Below are positions 1 to 8,574 of a stretch of 64,000 nt of DNA, piece after piece (position 1 is the first letter of the stretch; every line of letters begins with the position of its first letter). Location: positions 231,096 to 295,095 of the forward strand of contig JAHJBC010000009.1 of NCBI GenBank assembly GCA_018813765.1, in the 5' to 3' direction. The stretch comes from Gammaproteobacteria bacterium (lineage in GTDB: Bacteria; Pseudomonadota; Gammaproteobacteria; Burkholderiales; Gallionellaceae). Below the pieces are notes generated by a model. That model had not been told where the DNA came from. It saw only the letters and a list, made by a program, of their open reading frames with translations, and made no database searches. Made by a program: the position numbers and the translations under genes.

Positions 1-618
1 GTGATCGGCGAGAACGCGACCTTGGGCGAGAACACGCGCTTGTATCCGCGTGTGACGGTCTATCACGACTGCGTCGTCGGCAACCATGTCATCGTGCATT
101 CAGGCGCGGTCATCGGCGCGGACGGTTTCGGCATGGCCTGGGACGACGGCCGCTGGCTCAAGATTCCGCAGATCGGGCGCGTGCTTATCGGCGACCATGT
201 CGAGATCGGCGCCAATACCACCATAGACCGCGGCGCGCTGGACGACACCGTGATCGAGGAAGACGTGAAGCTGGACAACCAGATCCAGGTCGCACACAAC
301 GTGCACATCGGCGCGCATACGGCCATCGCCGGATGCGTGGGCATCGCGGGCAGCACCACCATCGGCAAGTATTGCCGCATCGGCGGCAGCGCAGGCATCA
401 TCGGACACTTGAAGATCGCCGACCATGTCGAGATCGCATCTTTCACGCTGATCGGTAAATCCATCACTGAGGCGGGCAGCTACGCGGGTATCTACCCGTT
501 CTCGAAGAACGACGAGTGGCGCAACAATGCCGTGCATCTGCGGCATCTGGGCGAACTGGTCAAACGCGTCAAGACACTTGAAAAAGAGATCGAATCATTG
601 AAAGGGGAGAAGACATGA
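1..618 (+). CDS. lpxD: LpxD, UDP-3-O-acylglucosamine N-acyltransferase (5' end outside window)
   Basis: The C-terminal 205 residues of the lipid A acyltransferase that adds the second 3-hydroxyacyl chain to UDP-3-O-acyl-glucosamine in the cytoplasm. The sequence is a left-handed beta-helix of hexapeptide repeats ([39 protein letters not shown]) followed by a C-terminal helix ending in a Lys/Glu-rich tail. The His of VAHNVHIG matches the family's catalytic histidine region. Family length is about 340 residues, so the N-terminal third lies upstream of base 1 and the GTG at base 1 is internal. The stop overlaps the fabZ start by 4 nt, as in the usual lpxD-fabZ-lpxA-lpxB operon. Confidence 0.95.
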   Translation: MIGENATLGENTRLYPRVTVYHDCVVGNHVIVHSGAVIGADGFGMAWDDGRWLKIPQIGRVLIGDHVEIGANTTIDRGALDDTVIEEDVKLDNQIQVAHNVHIGAHTAIAGCVGIAGSTTIGKYCRIGGSAGIIGHLKIADHVEIASFTLIGKSITEAGSYAGIYPFSKNDEWRNNAVHLRHLGELVKRVKTLEKEIESLKGEKT

Positions 619-1061
619 GTACAGCGATGGACATTCACGAGGTACTGGAACACCTGCCGCACCGTTATCCGTTCCTGCTGATAGACCGTGTGCTGGAGGT
701 TGTGCCGAACGAGCGCATCGTGGCGCTCAAGAACGTCACCATCAACGAGCCGTTCTTCCCCGGCCACTATCCGCACCATCCGGTGATGCCCGGTGTGCTG
801 GTGGTCGAGGCGATGGCACAGGCTTCCGGCATCCTGTCTTTCAAAACGATGGGCAAATTGCCGAGCGACGATTCGGTGTATTACTTCGTCGGCATCGACA
901 ACGCCCGATTCAAACGGCCGGTTGGCCCCGGCGACCAGTTGATCCTGAAAGCGGCAGTTACCATGAACAAGCGCGGCATGTGGAAATTCTCCTGTACCGC
1001 CGAAGTGGACGGGCAGATTGCCGCAGAAGCCGAATTGATCTGTACCCTGAAGACGAAATAA
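615..1061 (+). CDS. fabZ: FabZ, (3R)-hydroxyacyl-ACP dehydratase
   Basis: A 148-residue hot-dog-fold dehydratase that removes water from 3-hydroxyacyl-ACP during fatty acid elongation and so competes with lipid A synthesis for the same substrate. The active-site segment [14 protein letters not shown] with the catalytic His, and the downstream LVVEAMAQ helix with the catalytic Glu, are both present. Length is normal for the family. The start ATG overlaps the lpxD stop (ATGA) and the stop overlaps the lpxA start by one base (TAATG), implying tight translational coupling within the lipid A operon. Confidence 0.97.
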   Translation: MSTAMDIHEVLEHLPHRYPFLLIDRVLEVVPNERIVALKNVTINEPFFPGHYPHHPVMPGVLVVEAMAQASGILSFKTMGKLPSDDSVYYFVGIDNARFKRPVGPGDQLILKAAVTMNKRGMWKFSCTAEVDGQIAAEAELICTLKTK

Positions 1062-1852
1062 TGGATAAGCTGCGTCACCCCACTGCGATCATCCATCCCA
1101 ATGCCAAACTGGCCGACGATGTCTCGGTCGGCGCGTTTTCCATCATCGGCGAACATGTCGAGATCGGCGCGGGCACCGTGGTCGGGCCGCATGTGGTCAT
1201 CGACGGTCACACCACCATCGGCAGGAACAACCGCTTCTTCCAGTTCGGTTCCATCGGCGAGATACCGCAGGACAAGAAATACAAGGGCGAGCCGACCCGG
1301 CTCGTCATCGGCGACAACAACACCATCCGCGAATGCTGCACACTCAATCTCGGCACCTCGCAGGACAAGGGTGTCACCACCATCGGCAACGACAACTGGA
1401 TCATGGCCTATGTGCATGTCGCGCACGACTGCGTGATTGGCGATAACAACACCATCGCCAACGGCGTGCAGTTCGCCGGTCATGTCGAGATCGGCAACCG
1501 CATCCTCATCGGCGGCATGAGCGGCATCCACCAGTTCGTGCGCATCGGCGACTACGCCATGATGGGTTTCATGACGCGCCTGTCGCAGGACCTGCCGCCG
1601 TTCGTGATGGCCGTTGGCAACCCGGCCGAAGTGAAGGGGCCGCATCAGGAAGGCCCGCGCCGCGCCGGTTATTCCGCGCCGCGCGTGGACATGCTCAAGC
1701 AGATGTATCGCGCCCTGTACCGCGCGGGCAGCAGCTTCGACAGTGCGAAGCAGGAAATTGAGACATTGCGCGGACAAGTCCCCGATGCCGATGCCGACAT
1801 CGACAACATGCTCACCTTCCTGAACAGCGCCACCCGCGGCATCGTGCGCTAA
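1061..1852 (+). CDS. lpxA: LpxA, acyl-ACP--UDP-N-acetylglucosamine O-acyltransferase
   Basis: First enzyme of lipid A synthesis, 3-O-acylating UDP-GlcNAc in the cytoplasm. I place the start at 1061 because the product then begins [17 protein letters not shown], the normal LpxA N-terminus, and has 263 residues, matching the family; an in-frame start further upstream would lie inside fabZ. Hexapeptide repeats run through most of the protein (IGEHVEIGAGTVVGPHVVID, IGDNNTIRECCTLN) and the catalytic His lies in VHVAHDCVIGD. The C-terminal helical domain is intact. Coupled to fabZ by a one-base overlap. Confidence 0.97.
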   Translation: MDKLRHPTAIIHPNAKLADDVSVGAFSIIGEHVEIGAGTVVGPHVVIDGHTTIGRNNRFFQFGSIGEIPQDKKYKGEPTRLVIGDNNTIRECCTLNLGTSQDKGVTTIGNDNWIMAYVHVAHDCVIGDNNTIANGVQFAGHVEIGNRILIGGMSGIHQFVRIGDYAMMGFMTRLSQDLPPFVMAVGNPAEVKGPHQEGPRRAGYSAPRVDMLKQMYRALYRAGSSFDSAKQEIETLRGQVPDADADIDNMLTFLNSATRGIVR

Positions 1853-1855
1853 CAC

Positions 1856-3007
1856 ATGTCCGCTCCGGTCAAGACCATCGCCATCGTGGCGGGAGAAGCC
1901 TCCGGCGACCTGCTCGGCAGCCATCTGATGATCGCCCTCAAGCAGGCCATGCCTGCCGTGCGCTTCATCGGCATCGGCGGGCCCAAGATGCAATCCGCCG
2001 GTATGGACGTGCTGTTCCCGATGGAGAAGCTGGCCGTCAACGGCTATATCGAGGTGTTGCGTCATTACCGCGAACTGTCAGGCATTCGCCGCCAGTTGCG
2101 CGAACGGTTCATCGCCGAACCGCCCGACCTCTTCGTTGGCATCGACGCGCCGGATTTCAACCTCGACCTGGAACTGGCGCTCAAGCAGCGCGGCATCCCC
2201 ACCGTGCATTACGTCAGCCCTTCCATCTGGGCATGGCGCGGCGAGCGTATCCACAAGATCAAACAGGCCGTGTCGCACATTTTGGCGCTGTTCCCGTTCG
2301 AAGAGCCGCTCTACCAGCAGGCGGGCGTGCCCGTCACCTATGTCGGGCATCCATTGGCCGATATGCTCCCCGAGTTCCCCAATCGTGAGGAGATGCGCGA
2401 GCAGATGCGCATTCAGCCAAAGAGCGCCAAAGTATTCGCCTTGCTGCCCGGCAGTCGCCAGGGTGAGGTGCGTCGTCTCGCCGGGACTTATGTCGAAACC
2501 GCCAGGCTCATACTGCAGAAGATCCCCGATGCGCAATTCCTCGTGCCGCTGGCCAGCCGCGAGACGCGCACCATCTTCGAAAACGAGATATGGCGGCAGG
2601 AAGCCCATCAATTGCCGATCACGCTTCTGTTCGGACATTCGCACGATGCCATGATCGCCGCCGACGGCGTGCTGGTCGCATCGGGCACGGCCACACTCGA
2701 AGCCGCGCTGCTCAAGCGGCCCATGGTCATCACCTACAAATTGTCGCCGCTGACCTACTGGATCGCCAAGCGCAAACAGTACCTGCCTTATGTAGGCCTG
2801 CCCAACATCCTGGCCGGCAAGTTTGTTGTGCCCGAGATTTTGCAGGACGACGCCACACCCGAGAATCTGGCGCAGGCGCTGCTCAACCTGATCAATAGCA
2901 AGAGCGCCGTCGCCGAACTGGAACAGGTGTTCGGCGCCATGCACCAGACCTTGCGCCAGGACACCGGGCAGAAAGCAGCAGCGGCCATCCTGCCGTATCT
3001 GGCATGA
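1856..3007 (+). CDS. lpxB: LpxB, lipid-A-disaccharide synthase
   Basis: A 383-residue GT19-family glycosyltransferase that joins UDP-2,3-diacylglucosamine and lipid X into the tetraacyl disaccharide at the inner face of the cytoplasmic membrane. The N-terminal motif IAIVAGEASGDLLG and the segments VHYVSPSIWAWRG and LLPGSRQGEV are diagnostic. The C-terminal nucleotide-binding half contains VASGTATLEAALLKRPMV. It starts 3 bases after the lpxA stop, so it is in the same operon. A palindromic repeat element separates it from rnhB. Confidence 0.97.
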   Translation: MSAPVKTIAIVAGEASGDLLGSHLMIALKQAMPAVRFIGIGGPKMQSAGMDVLFPMEKLAVNGYIEVLRHYRELSGIRRQLRERFIAEPPDLFVGIDAPDFNLDLELALKQRGIPTVHYVSPSIWAWRGERIHKIKQAVSHILALFPFEEPLYQQAGVPVTYVGHPLADMLPEFPNREEMREQMRIQPKSAKVFALLPGSRQGEVRRLAGTYVETARLILQKIPDAQFLVPLASRETRTIFENEIWRQEAHQLPITLLFGHSHDAMIAADGVLVASGTATLEAALLKRPMVITYKLSPLTYWIAKRKQYLPYVGLPNILAGKFVVPEILQDDATPENLAQALLNLINSKSAVAELEQVFGAMHQTLRQDTGQKAAAAILPYLA

Positions 3008-3011
3008 GCTC

Positions 3012-3139
3012 CCGTCATTCCGGCGCAGGCCGGAATCCAGTTGAAAATTCAACTCCCGCGAAAGCGGGACAGAATCGCGGCGTTGTCCGCTTCGCGGGCA
3101 TTTCTTCTTGCTGGATTCCGGCCTGCGCCGGAATGACGG
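3012..3139. repeat. Intergenic palindromic element, perfect 29-bp inverted repeat (copy 1)
   Basis: Bases 3012-3040 and 3111-3139 are perfect inverted complements, beginning CCGTCATTCCGGCGCAGGCC. The interior contains a second small hairpin (CCCGC-GAAA-GCGGG). The same element recurs at 21673-21856 (interrupted) and as a half copy at 29369-29396, so it is a dispersed family. It sits between lpxB and rnhB and its right arm ends 4 bases before the rnhB ATG. Confidence 0.9.
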
Positions 3140-3143
3140 ATAA

Positions 3144-3728
3144 ATGAATCACGGCATCATCCTCATCTGCGGCGTCGATGAAGCAGGACGCGGCCCGCTG
3201 GCCGGGCCGGTGAGCGCAGCCGCCGTCATCCTCGACGAAGCCAACCCCATCGAAGGTCTGGCCGATTCCAAGAAACTCTCCGAGAAGCAGCGCGACGCGC
3301 TTGCGCCCATCATTCGCGAACGCGCGCTGGCCTGGGCCGTGGCCTATGCCGAAGTGGAAGAGATCGACCGGCTCAATATTCTGCAAGCGACGTTGCTGGC
3401 GATGAAGCGAGCCGTGGAGGGGCTCAAGCTGCAACCGCAGCAGGTGCTGGTAGATGGCTTGTATTGCCCGCAGACCGGCATCCCCAGTCAGGCCATCGTC
3501 AAGGGCGACAGCAAGGTCGCCGCCATCTCGGCCGCGTCCATCCTCGCCAAGACCGCACGCGACGAACTGATGCAGAAGCTGCACCAGCAATATCCGCAGT
3601 ACGGCTTCGACGGCCACAAGGGCTATCCCACTGCCGTGCACCTCGCCGCCTTGCGCGAGCACGGCGTGTCCGACGTGCACCGCCGCAGCTTCCGTCCGGT
3701 GCGCGAGCTTTTGCCCTCTGCGCCATAA
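3144..3728 (+). CDS. rnhB: RnhB, ribonuclease HII
   Basis: A 194-residue endonuclease that cuts the RNA strand of RNA-DNA hybrids and initiates ribonucleotide excision repair. The catalytic motif [19 protein letters not shown] is near the N-terminus, with [11 protein letters not shown], the SIPSQ-like [13 protein letters not shown] region, [15 protein letters not shown] and [13 protein letters not shown] completing the DEDD active site. Location after lpxB is conserved in proteobacteria. No ribosome-binding site is visible before the ATG because the palindromic element ends 4 bases upstream, so translation may depend on coupling or on an unusual leader. Confidence 0.96.
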   Translation: MNHGIILICGVDEAGRGPLAGPVSAAAVILDEANPIEGLADSKKLSEKQRDALAPIIRERALAWAVAYAEVEEIDRLNILQATLLAMKRAVEGLKLQPQQVLVDGLYCPQTGIPSQAIVKGDSKVAAISAASILAKTARDELMQKLHQQYPQYGFDGHKGYPTAVHLAALREHGVSDVHRRSFRPVRELLPSAP

Positions 3729-3759
3729 AGGATAATCGCGGCGGATTTTCGGTTATCCT
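3729..3759 (+). terminator. Weak stem-loop after rnhB
   Basis: AGGATAA at 3729-3735 pairs with TTATCCT at 3753-3759 directly after the rnhB stop. The loop is long (17 bases) and only a short T-run follows, so this could be a terminator, a processing site or chance. Confidence 0.25.
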
Positions 3760-3791
3760 CGCTTCTGTTTAATCGATCCGGTCGACCAGCC

Positions 3792-4247
3792 ATGACACTC
3801 TTTAAACTTATCCACCTGCTCGCGGTCCTGATCTGGGTCGGCGGCATGTTCTTCGCCTACATGGTGCTGCGTCCCGCCGCCGTCGACGTGTTGCAACCGC
3901 CCGAGCGCCTGCGCCTGTGGAACAACGTGTTCCATCGCTTCTTCAACTGGGTGTGGAGCGCGGTTGGACTTATCCTCGCCACCGGCCTGTACATGATCTA
4001 CCAGTACGGCGGCATGGCGCATGCGCCGACCTTCGTGCATATCATGCTGCTGCTAGGGCTGCTGATGACCGGCATCTATGGCTACGTGTACTTCGGCTGT
4101 TACGTACCGTTCAGCCTGCATGTCGCCAAGGAACGTTGGAAGGATGCGGGAGAGATTCTGGCCAGGATACGCAAGTTCGTGGCGCTGAACCTCACGCTGG
4201 GACTGGTCACCGTTGCCGTGGCCGTCATCGGCGTGACATGGAATTGA
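3792..4247 (+). CDS. CopD-like four-helix membrane protein
   Basis: A 151-residue integral membrane protein with four predicted helices: about residues 4-27 (LIHLLAVLIWVGGMFFAYMVL), 53-73, 83-105 and 130-150. The N-terminal pattern HLLAVLIWVGGMFF, with a conserved His at the start of helix 1, and the Arg/Pro-rich first loop resemble the CopD/DUF2269-type membrane family often linked to copper or haem handling. Role here is not shown by the sequence. A small membrane protein follows 40 bases downstream and may be co-transcribed. Confidence 0.7.
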   Translation: MTLFKLIHLLAVLIWVGGMFFAYMVLRPAAVDVLQPPERLRLWNNVFHRFFNWVWSAVGLILATGLYMIYQYGGMAHAPTFVHIMLLLGLLMTGIYGYVYFGCYVPFSLHVAKERWKDAGEILARIRKFVALNLTLGLVTVAVAVIGVTWN

Positions 4248-4287
4248 ACAAGAATCGCAACCATCACAACAAGAAAGGAAAACTCGA

Positions 4288-4527
4288 ATGAACAGAACCG
4301 TGTTGAATATCGCCATCTTCGCCGCGATCGGCTTGGTCCTCGGCTACGCCTTCTTCGGCAAATGGGGCGGCGACTACGTCAGCCTGAATACACTGTTCTC
4401 GTTCGGTGGCAACAAGCTCCAGACCGCGTTCCGCTCGGTTTCCGGCATCGAGGACATGCGCAACAAGATACTCATCTGTGGTGCCGTCGGCGCGGCGGTG
4501 GGGGCGGCGATCGCGTTCAAGAAGTAA
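4288..4527 (+). CDS. Small two-helix membrane protein, unknown function
   Basis: A 79-residue protein with two predicted membrane helices at about residues 5-24 and 60-76 (ILICGAVGAAVGAAIAF), joined by a roughly 35-residue loop. It is preceded by a good ribosome-binding site (AAGAAAGGAAAA). I do not recognise the family. It follows the CopD-like gene on the same strand, so a shared transcript is likely. A palindromic GC-rich repeat lies immediately downstream. Confidence 0.65.
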   Translation: MNRTVLNIAIFAAIGLVLGYAFFGKWGGDYVSLNTLFSFGGNKLQTAFRSVSGIEDMRNKILICGAVGAAVGAAIAFKK

Positions 4528-4543
4528 AACAAGGTTCCGTAAT

Positions 4544-4703
4544 TCCCCTCCCCCTTGCAGGGGGATAACCAGCGACTTGGCTGGCGTTGCTTGTCAGCCT
4601 AGTCGAATGGCTAGTAGTTCCATCAGGGCCAGGGAGGGGGTAGAAACGCGGCATCTCACCGACTCTACCCCCATCCCAACCTTCCCCCTGCATGGGGGAA
4701 GGA
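4544..4703. repeat. GC-rich inverted repeat between converging genes
   Basis: Bases 4544-4565 (CCCCTCCCCCTTGCAGGGGG and following) and about 4677-4703 (ACCTTCCCCCTGCATGGGGG and following) form imperfect inverted arms around a roughly 110-base centre. No coding signal is seen. It separates the small membrane protein from the converging msrA gene and may act as a terminator in both directions. Confidence 0.65.
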
Positions 4704-4704
4704 G

Positions 4705-5289
4705 TTACTCCCCCAACTGCATTCTGCGCACATAGTGGCAGGTATAGCCGCCCGGGTTCTTGTACAGATAGCGCTGGTGGAACTCCTCCGCGCGCCAGAA
4801 TTCCCTGAACGGCACCACCTCTGTCACCACCGGATACTTCCAGTCGCCTGAGGCATCCACGGTTTTGATCACCGCTTCGGCCGTCTTCTTCTGCTCTACA
4901 TCCACATAAAAAATCGCCGAGCGATATTGCGTACCGGCATCATTACCTTGCCGGTTGGGCGTGGTCGGGTTGTGCATGCGGAAGAACTCGAACAGCAGGT
5001 GGCGATAGGTGAGCTTCTTCGGGTCGAACACGATCTTCACCGACTCGGCATGGCCGCTACGCCCCATCTTCACAATATCGTAGGTCGCATTCGGCACCTC
5101 GCCGCCGGTATAGCCCACCTCGGTATCCACCACACCGGGGATCTTGCGCACCAGGTCTTCCATCCCCCAGAAGCAACCTCCGGCGAGATAGGCGGTTTGG
5201 TTGGTGTCGGTCATGGCGGCTCCTTTCGGTTCGGCGTGGGCGGGGAGGGTGAAGCAGGTGAGAAGGATGAAAAAGGGAAAGTACCGCAT
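4705..5289 (-). CDS. msrA: MsrA, peptide-methionine (S)-S-oxide reductase, predicted exported form
   Basis: A 194-residue methionine sulfoxide reductase A that repairs oxidised methionine. The catalytic motif [13 protein letters not shown] gives the nucleophilic Cys, and the [27 protein letters not shown] and [16 protein letters not shown] blocks are all conserved. Unlike cytosolic MsrA, it begins with a signal peptide ([18 protein letters not shown]) of about 20 residues, so the mature enzyme probably works in the periplasm. An internal ATG at residue 26 (MTDTNQ) could give a cytosolic form, but the upstream hydrophobic stretch looks genuine. Confidence 0.95.
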   Translation of the reverse strand: MRYFPFFILLTCFTLPAHAEPKGAAMTDTNQTAYLAGGCFWGMEDLVRKIPGVVDTEVGYTGGEVPNATYDIVKMGRSGHAESVKIVFDPKKLTYRHLLFEFFRMHNPTTPNRQGNDAGTQYRSAIFYVDVEQKKTAEAVIKTVDASGDWKYPVVTEVVPFREFWRAEEFHQRYLYKNPGGYTCHYVRRMQLGE

Positions 5290-5294
5290 TCCTG

Positions 5295-5495
5295 CTACAG
5301 ATCTGCCGGGGTGAGCCCGGTATGTTTGGCTATGCGAGCCAGCATCTTCGGCCCGACTTCATCTCCATCATGAAAAGCAAAAACAAAATCAGGATAACCT
5401 GCACGGGCAAGCGTCTTATGCGAACCGGTTTGCCGTTTGATTTGCCAGCCAAGCCGAAACAGGCGCTTGGCTTTGACTGAAGGCCATTGACTCAT
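5295..5495 (-). CDS. hicA: HicA-family toxin (mRNA interferase)
   Basis: A 66-residue HicA-like protein of the dsRBD-like fold. It contains the characteristic [12 protein letters not shown] segment with the Gly-Ser-His catalytic motif, and a C-terminal [20 protein letters not shown] helix typical of HicA. Toxins of this family cleave mRNA and tmRNA when free of antitoxin. The start overlaps the stop of the upstream hicB by 4 nt, giving antitoxin-first order as found in many hicBA loci. Confidence 0.88.
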   Translation of the reverse strand: MSQWPSVKAKRLFRLGWQIKRQTGSHKTLARAGYPDFVFAFHDGDEVGPKMLARIAKHTGLTPADL

Positions 5496-5701
5496 GCGGC
5501 CATCGGAATGGAGATGTTGATGGAGAGCGGTCCGCTCTCATTGTGTTCAAGCCTCTCGGCAATGACGCGCAGGGCAAGCACCTCGGCCTTGGATACTGCC
5601 TCCATGGCGGAAGCGCCATAGGCCATCACACCCGGTAATTCCAGTACTTCTGCCAGCCAGCGACCGTCGGATTCCTGTTCTTGCTCTATGGTGAAATTCA
5701 T
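5492..5701 (-). CDS. hicB: HicB-family antitoxin
   Basis: A 69-residue partial-RNase-H-fold antitoxin. I choose the ATG at 5701 (MNFTIEQEQESDGRWLAEV) because GGAGG lies 7 bases upstream and the HicB fold begins there. The pattern DGRWLAEVLELPGVMAYGAS..EA..KAEVLALRVIAERLE is the standard HicB core. It lacks a C-terminal DNA-binding extension, so autoregulation, if any, must use another surface. First gene of the pair with hicA. Confidence 0.88.
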   Translation of the reverse strand: MNFTIEQEQESDGRWLAEVLELPGVMAYGASAMEAVSKAEVLALRVIAERLEHNESGPLSINISIPMAA

Positions 5702-5730
5702 GAGGAACCTCCGAGGATAAGATCGGAATA

Positions 5731-5758
5731 AGTATAGCGGCAAAGTTTACTCTGGAAA
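5731..5758 (-). promoter_or_regulatory. Candidate sigma70 promoter for hicBA
   Basis: On the minus strand TTTCCA (5753-5758) and TATACT (5731-5736) are spaced by 16 bases and lie about 30 bases before the hicB ATG. The -10 is close to consensus, the -35 is poor. Confidence 0.4.
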
Positions 5759-5774
5759 ATTATGCCTGGCCCAT

Positions 5775-7028
5775 TTAATTCTTCAGTTCAAATGTTGCGC
5801 GCAGGGGTAGCGCCACGTTCCGCACGGCATCTCGAAGCATCACATCGACCGACCAGATTCCCGGTGGGTCACCCGGGTCACCGGAAAAAGCGACCACCGG
5901 AGCCGACAAGCGTATGGCGTAAGGACTACCCTGGATCGCCCCGGCAAAGCAGCTTGCATCTTTCTGGTCCATGGAAACCTTGCCCGTAGGCGCGGATATC
6001 TTGAAGTCGCATCGCACATCGGCCTTGCCCTGCTGGTCGAGCTTCGGGTTTGTGAAGAATGTGAGGATGTATATCTTCTTGCCGTAAGGAACAGTCCCCG
6101 CCACTTTGAAATTCGGCTTGGTTTCGGGAGGCGTATTCCACTTTTTATCCCAGTCTTCGTCGGTCGTCGCCAGCAGCGAACCGCCAAAGTCATCCTTGGT
6201 CTTCATCGATTCTGTCTCGGCAATGGGCTTGCCGTCACTGTCGCGCCAGCCAGTCTTGCCTTGAGCAGACTTGCGCTTGAAGGTCCATTTGCCCGCCTCG
6301 GTGCGAGTGAATTCATATTTCTCCGGCATCGCCTTTGCAAGCGTGGCCGACAACCAAAGTTGCTCCGGCTGACTCAATCCCCCGGAGAAGTAGATTTGCT
6401 CGAGAATTTCGCCAACACGAGGGTGTTGCCTTGCATTCGACTCCAGCGACCACATCGCTGCCTTGAACACAGCTTCAAGAATCGCATCGTTGCGGTCTTT
6501 TTCGGTCTTCTCGGACTTCGCGTATCGATCAAGCGCACCGGAATACTTTTCGTAATTGAGTGCAGCAACGACGCGCCTGATCGGCGCTGCCTCGCCAGTT
6601 GCAAAGAAGTCCGCCCAAAGCATGTCCAATATCGTGGGGGTCTTCGGCTCAAGGGCCCGGAGGTCAAGCGGCTTTCCCCGGTACCTTGCAGCATCCGGCT
6701 GGCGGCCAAGATAGGCCTGCGCTTCTTTCGTCCCCGACAGGTTGGCTGCAAACAGTAGCGTCTGGCGGTCCCCACCCTTCAGATCGCCAAGCTGGGTCAG
6801 CCAAGCATCGACTTGAGTTGGATTCGCCGCCATGATCCTTCCCAGGAATACCGAAATCAGCGCAGCCGAGTTTGGATTGGAGAGGTTCCCGGCTTTGCTC
6901 ATTGCCTGGACTTCCGTTACAAAGCGGTCCGGCGTTGGATGCTCGTAGTAGTGGCTGAGCCAGTCTTCTGCATGTGCGGTGTGCACAGTCGCAAGAAGTA
7001 CGAAAGCAAGCAGGCGAATGAGGTGCAT
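5775..7028 (-). CDS. Exported protein of unknown function
   Basis: A 417-residue protein with a clear signal peptide (LIRLLAFVLLATVHTAHA, cleavage near residue 20). The first half (to about 230) is helical and contains repeated short helices around conserved-looking tryptophans and an ADFFATGE segment; the second half (about 250-415) appears beta-rich with two cysteines (CDFKI and CFAGAI) that could form a disulphide. I do not recognise the family. It is unidirectional with its neighbours but separated by about 75 bases on the hicB side. Confidence 0.65.
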   Translation of the reverse strand: MHLIRLLAFVLLATVHTAHAEDWLSHYYEHPTPDRFVTEVQAMSKAGNLSNPNSAALISVFLGRIMAANPTQVDAWLTQLGDLKGGDRQTLLFAANLSGTKEAQAYLGRQPDAARYRGKPLDLRALEPKTPTILDMLWADFFATGEAAPIRRVVAALNYEKYSGALDRYAKSEKTEKDRNDAILEAVFKAAMWSLESNARQHPRVGEILEQIYFSGGLSQPEQLWLSATLAKAMPEKYEFTRTEAGKWTFKRKSAQGKTGWRDSDGKPIAETESMKTKDDFGGSLLATTDEDWDKKWNTPPETKPNFKVAGTVPYGKKIYILTFFTNPKLDQQGKADVRCDFKISAPTGKVSMDQKDASCFAGAIQGSPYAIRLSAPVVAFSGDPGDPPGIWSVDVMLRDAVRNVALPLRATFELKN

Positions 7029-7079
7029 GGCTGGATTGGTTATGTGGTGGCTAACGCGCAGGTCGCCTCGAACGCAGGG

Positions 7080-7688
7080 TTATGCCTCACGACGAATTGC
7101 CCCATAGACTTGCTCATCGCTTAGGCAGCGATGAAATGAGGCTTGCGCAATTTTCCATGTGGCGCGCGGGCCTATGACGAGCTTCGCAAGTTCGTTGCCC
7201 TTTACCTTGATCTCTCGTTGCACATGCTTGGATGCAAATTCGGCAACTTTAAGAAACAGCTTCATGTGCTTCTCATCTCCCCCGGCAAGAAACCAGTACC
7301 GGACGCCAAGGCCGACGGCAGGGGCGTCTGGATTCTCAGCCGCAATAAGCACGTTGCAGTGTTCATGTTCGCTCACTGGATGGGCAACGTGTTTATCTCG
7401 AACAGTCTTGATGTCAGTATGCGCGGCGAGCAACTCAGGTTTTTTTACAAAAATGTCTTGGCTCAACCCCTTTCGACGTCCTGATGAAAAGCACCGCACA
7501 TACGAAACGAGCGCCTGTGTGTAGAGCGCCATGCCGAGAATGCCAGCCTCGCGCATGAGGGGCGATGGTGCAACCAGAAAGCGCAAGGCGGTTGTGGTGC
7601 GCCGCAGATCGGCGGCAATGGAAAGCAAGTGCTCTAGCTCTGCCTTGAGCGGATGATTGAATCTGTAGGCGCTGAACTTATTGGTCAT
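7080..7688 (-). CDS. Hypothetical protein
   Basis: A 202-residue soluble, largely helical protein with no signal peptide or membrane segment. The centre contains VRDKHVAHPVSEHEH, a His-rich stretch where helix-loop-helix AbiV-like or HEPN-like proteins often carry R..KH residues; I see this only as a resemblance. Base composition is less GC-rich than neighbouring housekeeping genes. It lies in the accessory block between hicBA and smpB. Confidence 0.55.
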   Translation of the reverse strand: MTNKFSAYRFNHPLKAELEHLLSIAADLRRTTTALRFLVAPSPLMREAGILGMALYTQALVSYVRCFSSGRRKGLSQDIFVKKPELLAAHTDIKTVRDKHVAHPVSEHEHCNVLIAAENPDAPAVGLGVRYWFLAGGDEKHMKLFLKVAEFASKHVQREIKVKGNELAKLVIGPRATWKIAQASFHRCLSDEQVYGAIRREA

Positions 7689-7759
7689 GAGGTATAACGT
7701 AGAAGTGAGCGGCCTGCGCGGCTTTTTGCGCAGATCCGCTCGACTGCGGGATGGGCGTC

Positions 7760-8269
7760 TCAGCGTTCATAGAACCACTCCATGAACTCGCCGGCCACCT
7801 CGGGCGAAAGCTCCAATACTGCTTCGGCAATTGCCGGTTGGCCTTTTGCTGCGGCGACCGCTGAAAGAGCGCAACGGAGGAACCCCTCATCCCACTGGCG
7901 CGAGGCCGCTGCGGCTACCAGAGTAGGCAAGCGCGACAACGACTCGAAATAGGCGGGAGCAATGTCTTTGGGGACCGAAACGCCGTTCTTGACACGACAG
8001 ACTTCAACCCAGGCCGGAAATTGAAAATAGGAGAGGTCGGCCCTTAATGGCGCAGAGGCGAGCACATCAATCACGTGCGGCACCGCTGCGAAGGAAGCCG
8101 AGTAGACATCGCCTTGGTGTGCCAAGGCGCTCCAGATAGAAAACCAAGGCTCTTTGTCCTTCTCGGACGAGGGAAGGTCGGCTAGTTGCTTCAACAACGC
8201 TGGAATATCCCCCGCAGCGCCATAGGCATGCTGAAGCTCGGACCAGCGAGGATCATCAAGGCAAAGCAA
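7760..8269 (-). CDS. Hypothetical protein, immunity-protein-like helical fold
   Basis: A 169-residue cytoplasmic protein beginning LDDPRWSELQHAYGAAGDIP, with a WFSIWSALAHQGDVYSASFAAVPHVIDV core. Proteins with this N-terminus are small HEAT-like proteins widespread in accessory regions, some beside polymorphic toxins; the role here is not shown. The start is a TTG supported by AAGGA about 10 bases upstream (8280-8284); no ATG fits. The C-terminal helices are Ala-rich. Confidence 0.6.
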   Translation of the reverse strand: MLCLDDPRWSELQHAYGAAGDIPALLKQLADLPSSEKDKEPWFSIWSALAHQGDVYSASFAAVPHVIDVLASAPLRADLSYFQFPAWVEVCRVKNGVSVPKDIAPAYFESLSRLPTLVAAAASRQWDEGFLRCALSAVAAAKGQPAIAEAVLELSPEVAGEFMEWFYER

Positions 8270-8433
8270 AGCGCGAATCCTTAGATGTCCAACGTAAAGT
8301 AGACGGCAAATACGCTGTATATGCTGGAGCGATTAGCCTTATATGTTGTTCCATGGTTCGCATTCCATTGATTGGCTTGGTGTGGCAAAACATAACACGG
8401 CGAATGTGATTGGGAAAGACATCGCCAAGCAAC

Positions 8434-8508
8434 CTAGCGCCGCTCCTTCTTCATCGCCTGCGCCGCCTCGCGCTTCGATTCGCGTTCCTTCTCGGTGGCA
8501 CGTTTGTG
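8434..8508 (-). pseudogene. Diverged duplicate of the smpB 3' end
   Basis: Read on the minus strand, this segment encodes HKRATEKERESKREAAQ then AMKKERR and a TAG stop, matching the last 25 or so residues and stop of intact smpB about 140 bases away ([19 protein letters not shown] then MKKERR). The two copies differ mainly at silent third positions and a few conservative residues. No start or upstream SmpB body is attached, so this is a fragment. The similarity extends a few bases past the stop (GCAAC). Confidence 0.8.
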
Positions 8509-8574
8509 GCTTCGGCCGCCCTTCGGGCTTAACCTGCTGCGCAGGTTAGCCTACGCCGCAAGAGAGCCACGCAA

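Noticed and set aside
3012..3139. Could the repeat elements be a CRISPR array?
   Set aside because: Copies are palindromic, kilobases apart, and have no regular spacers.
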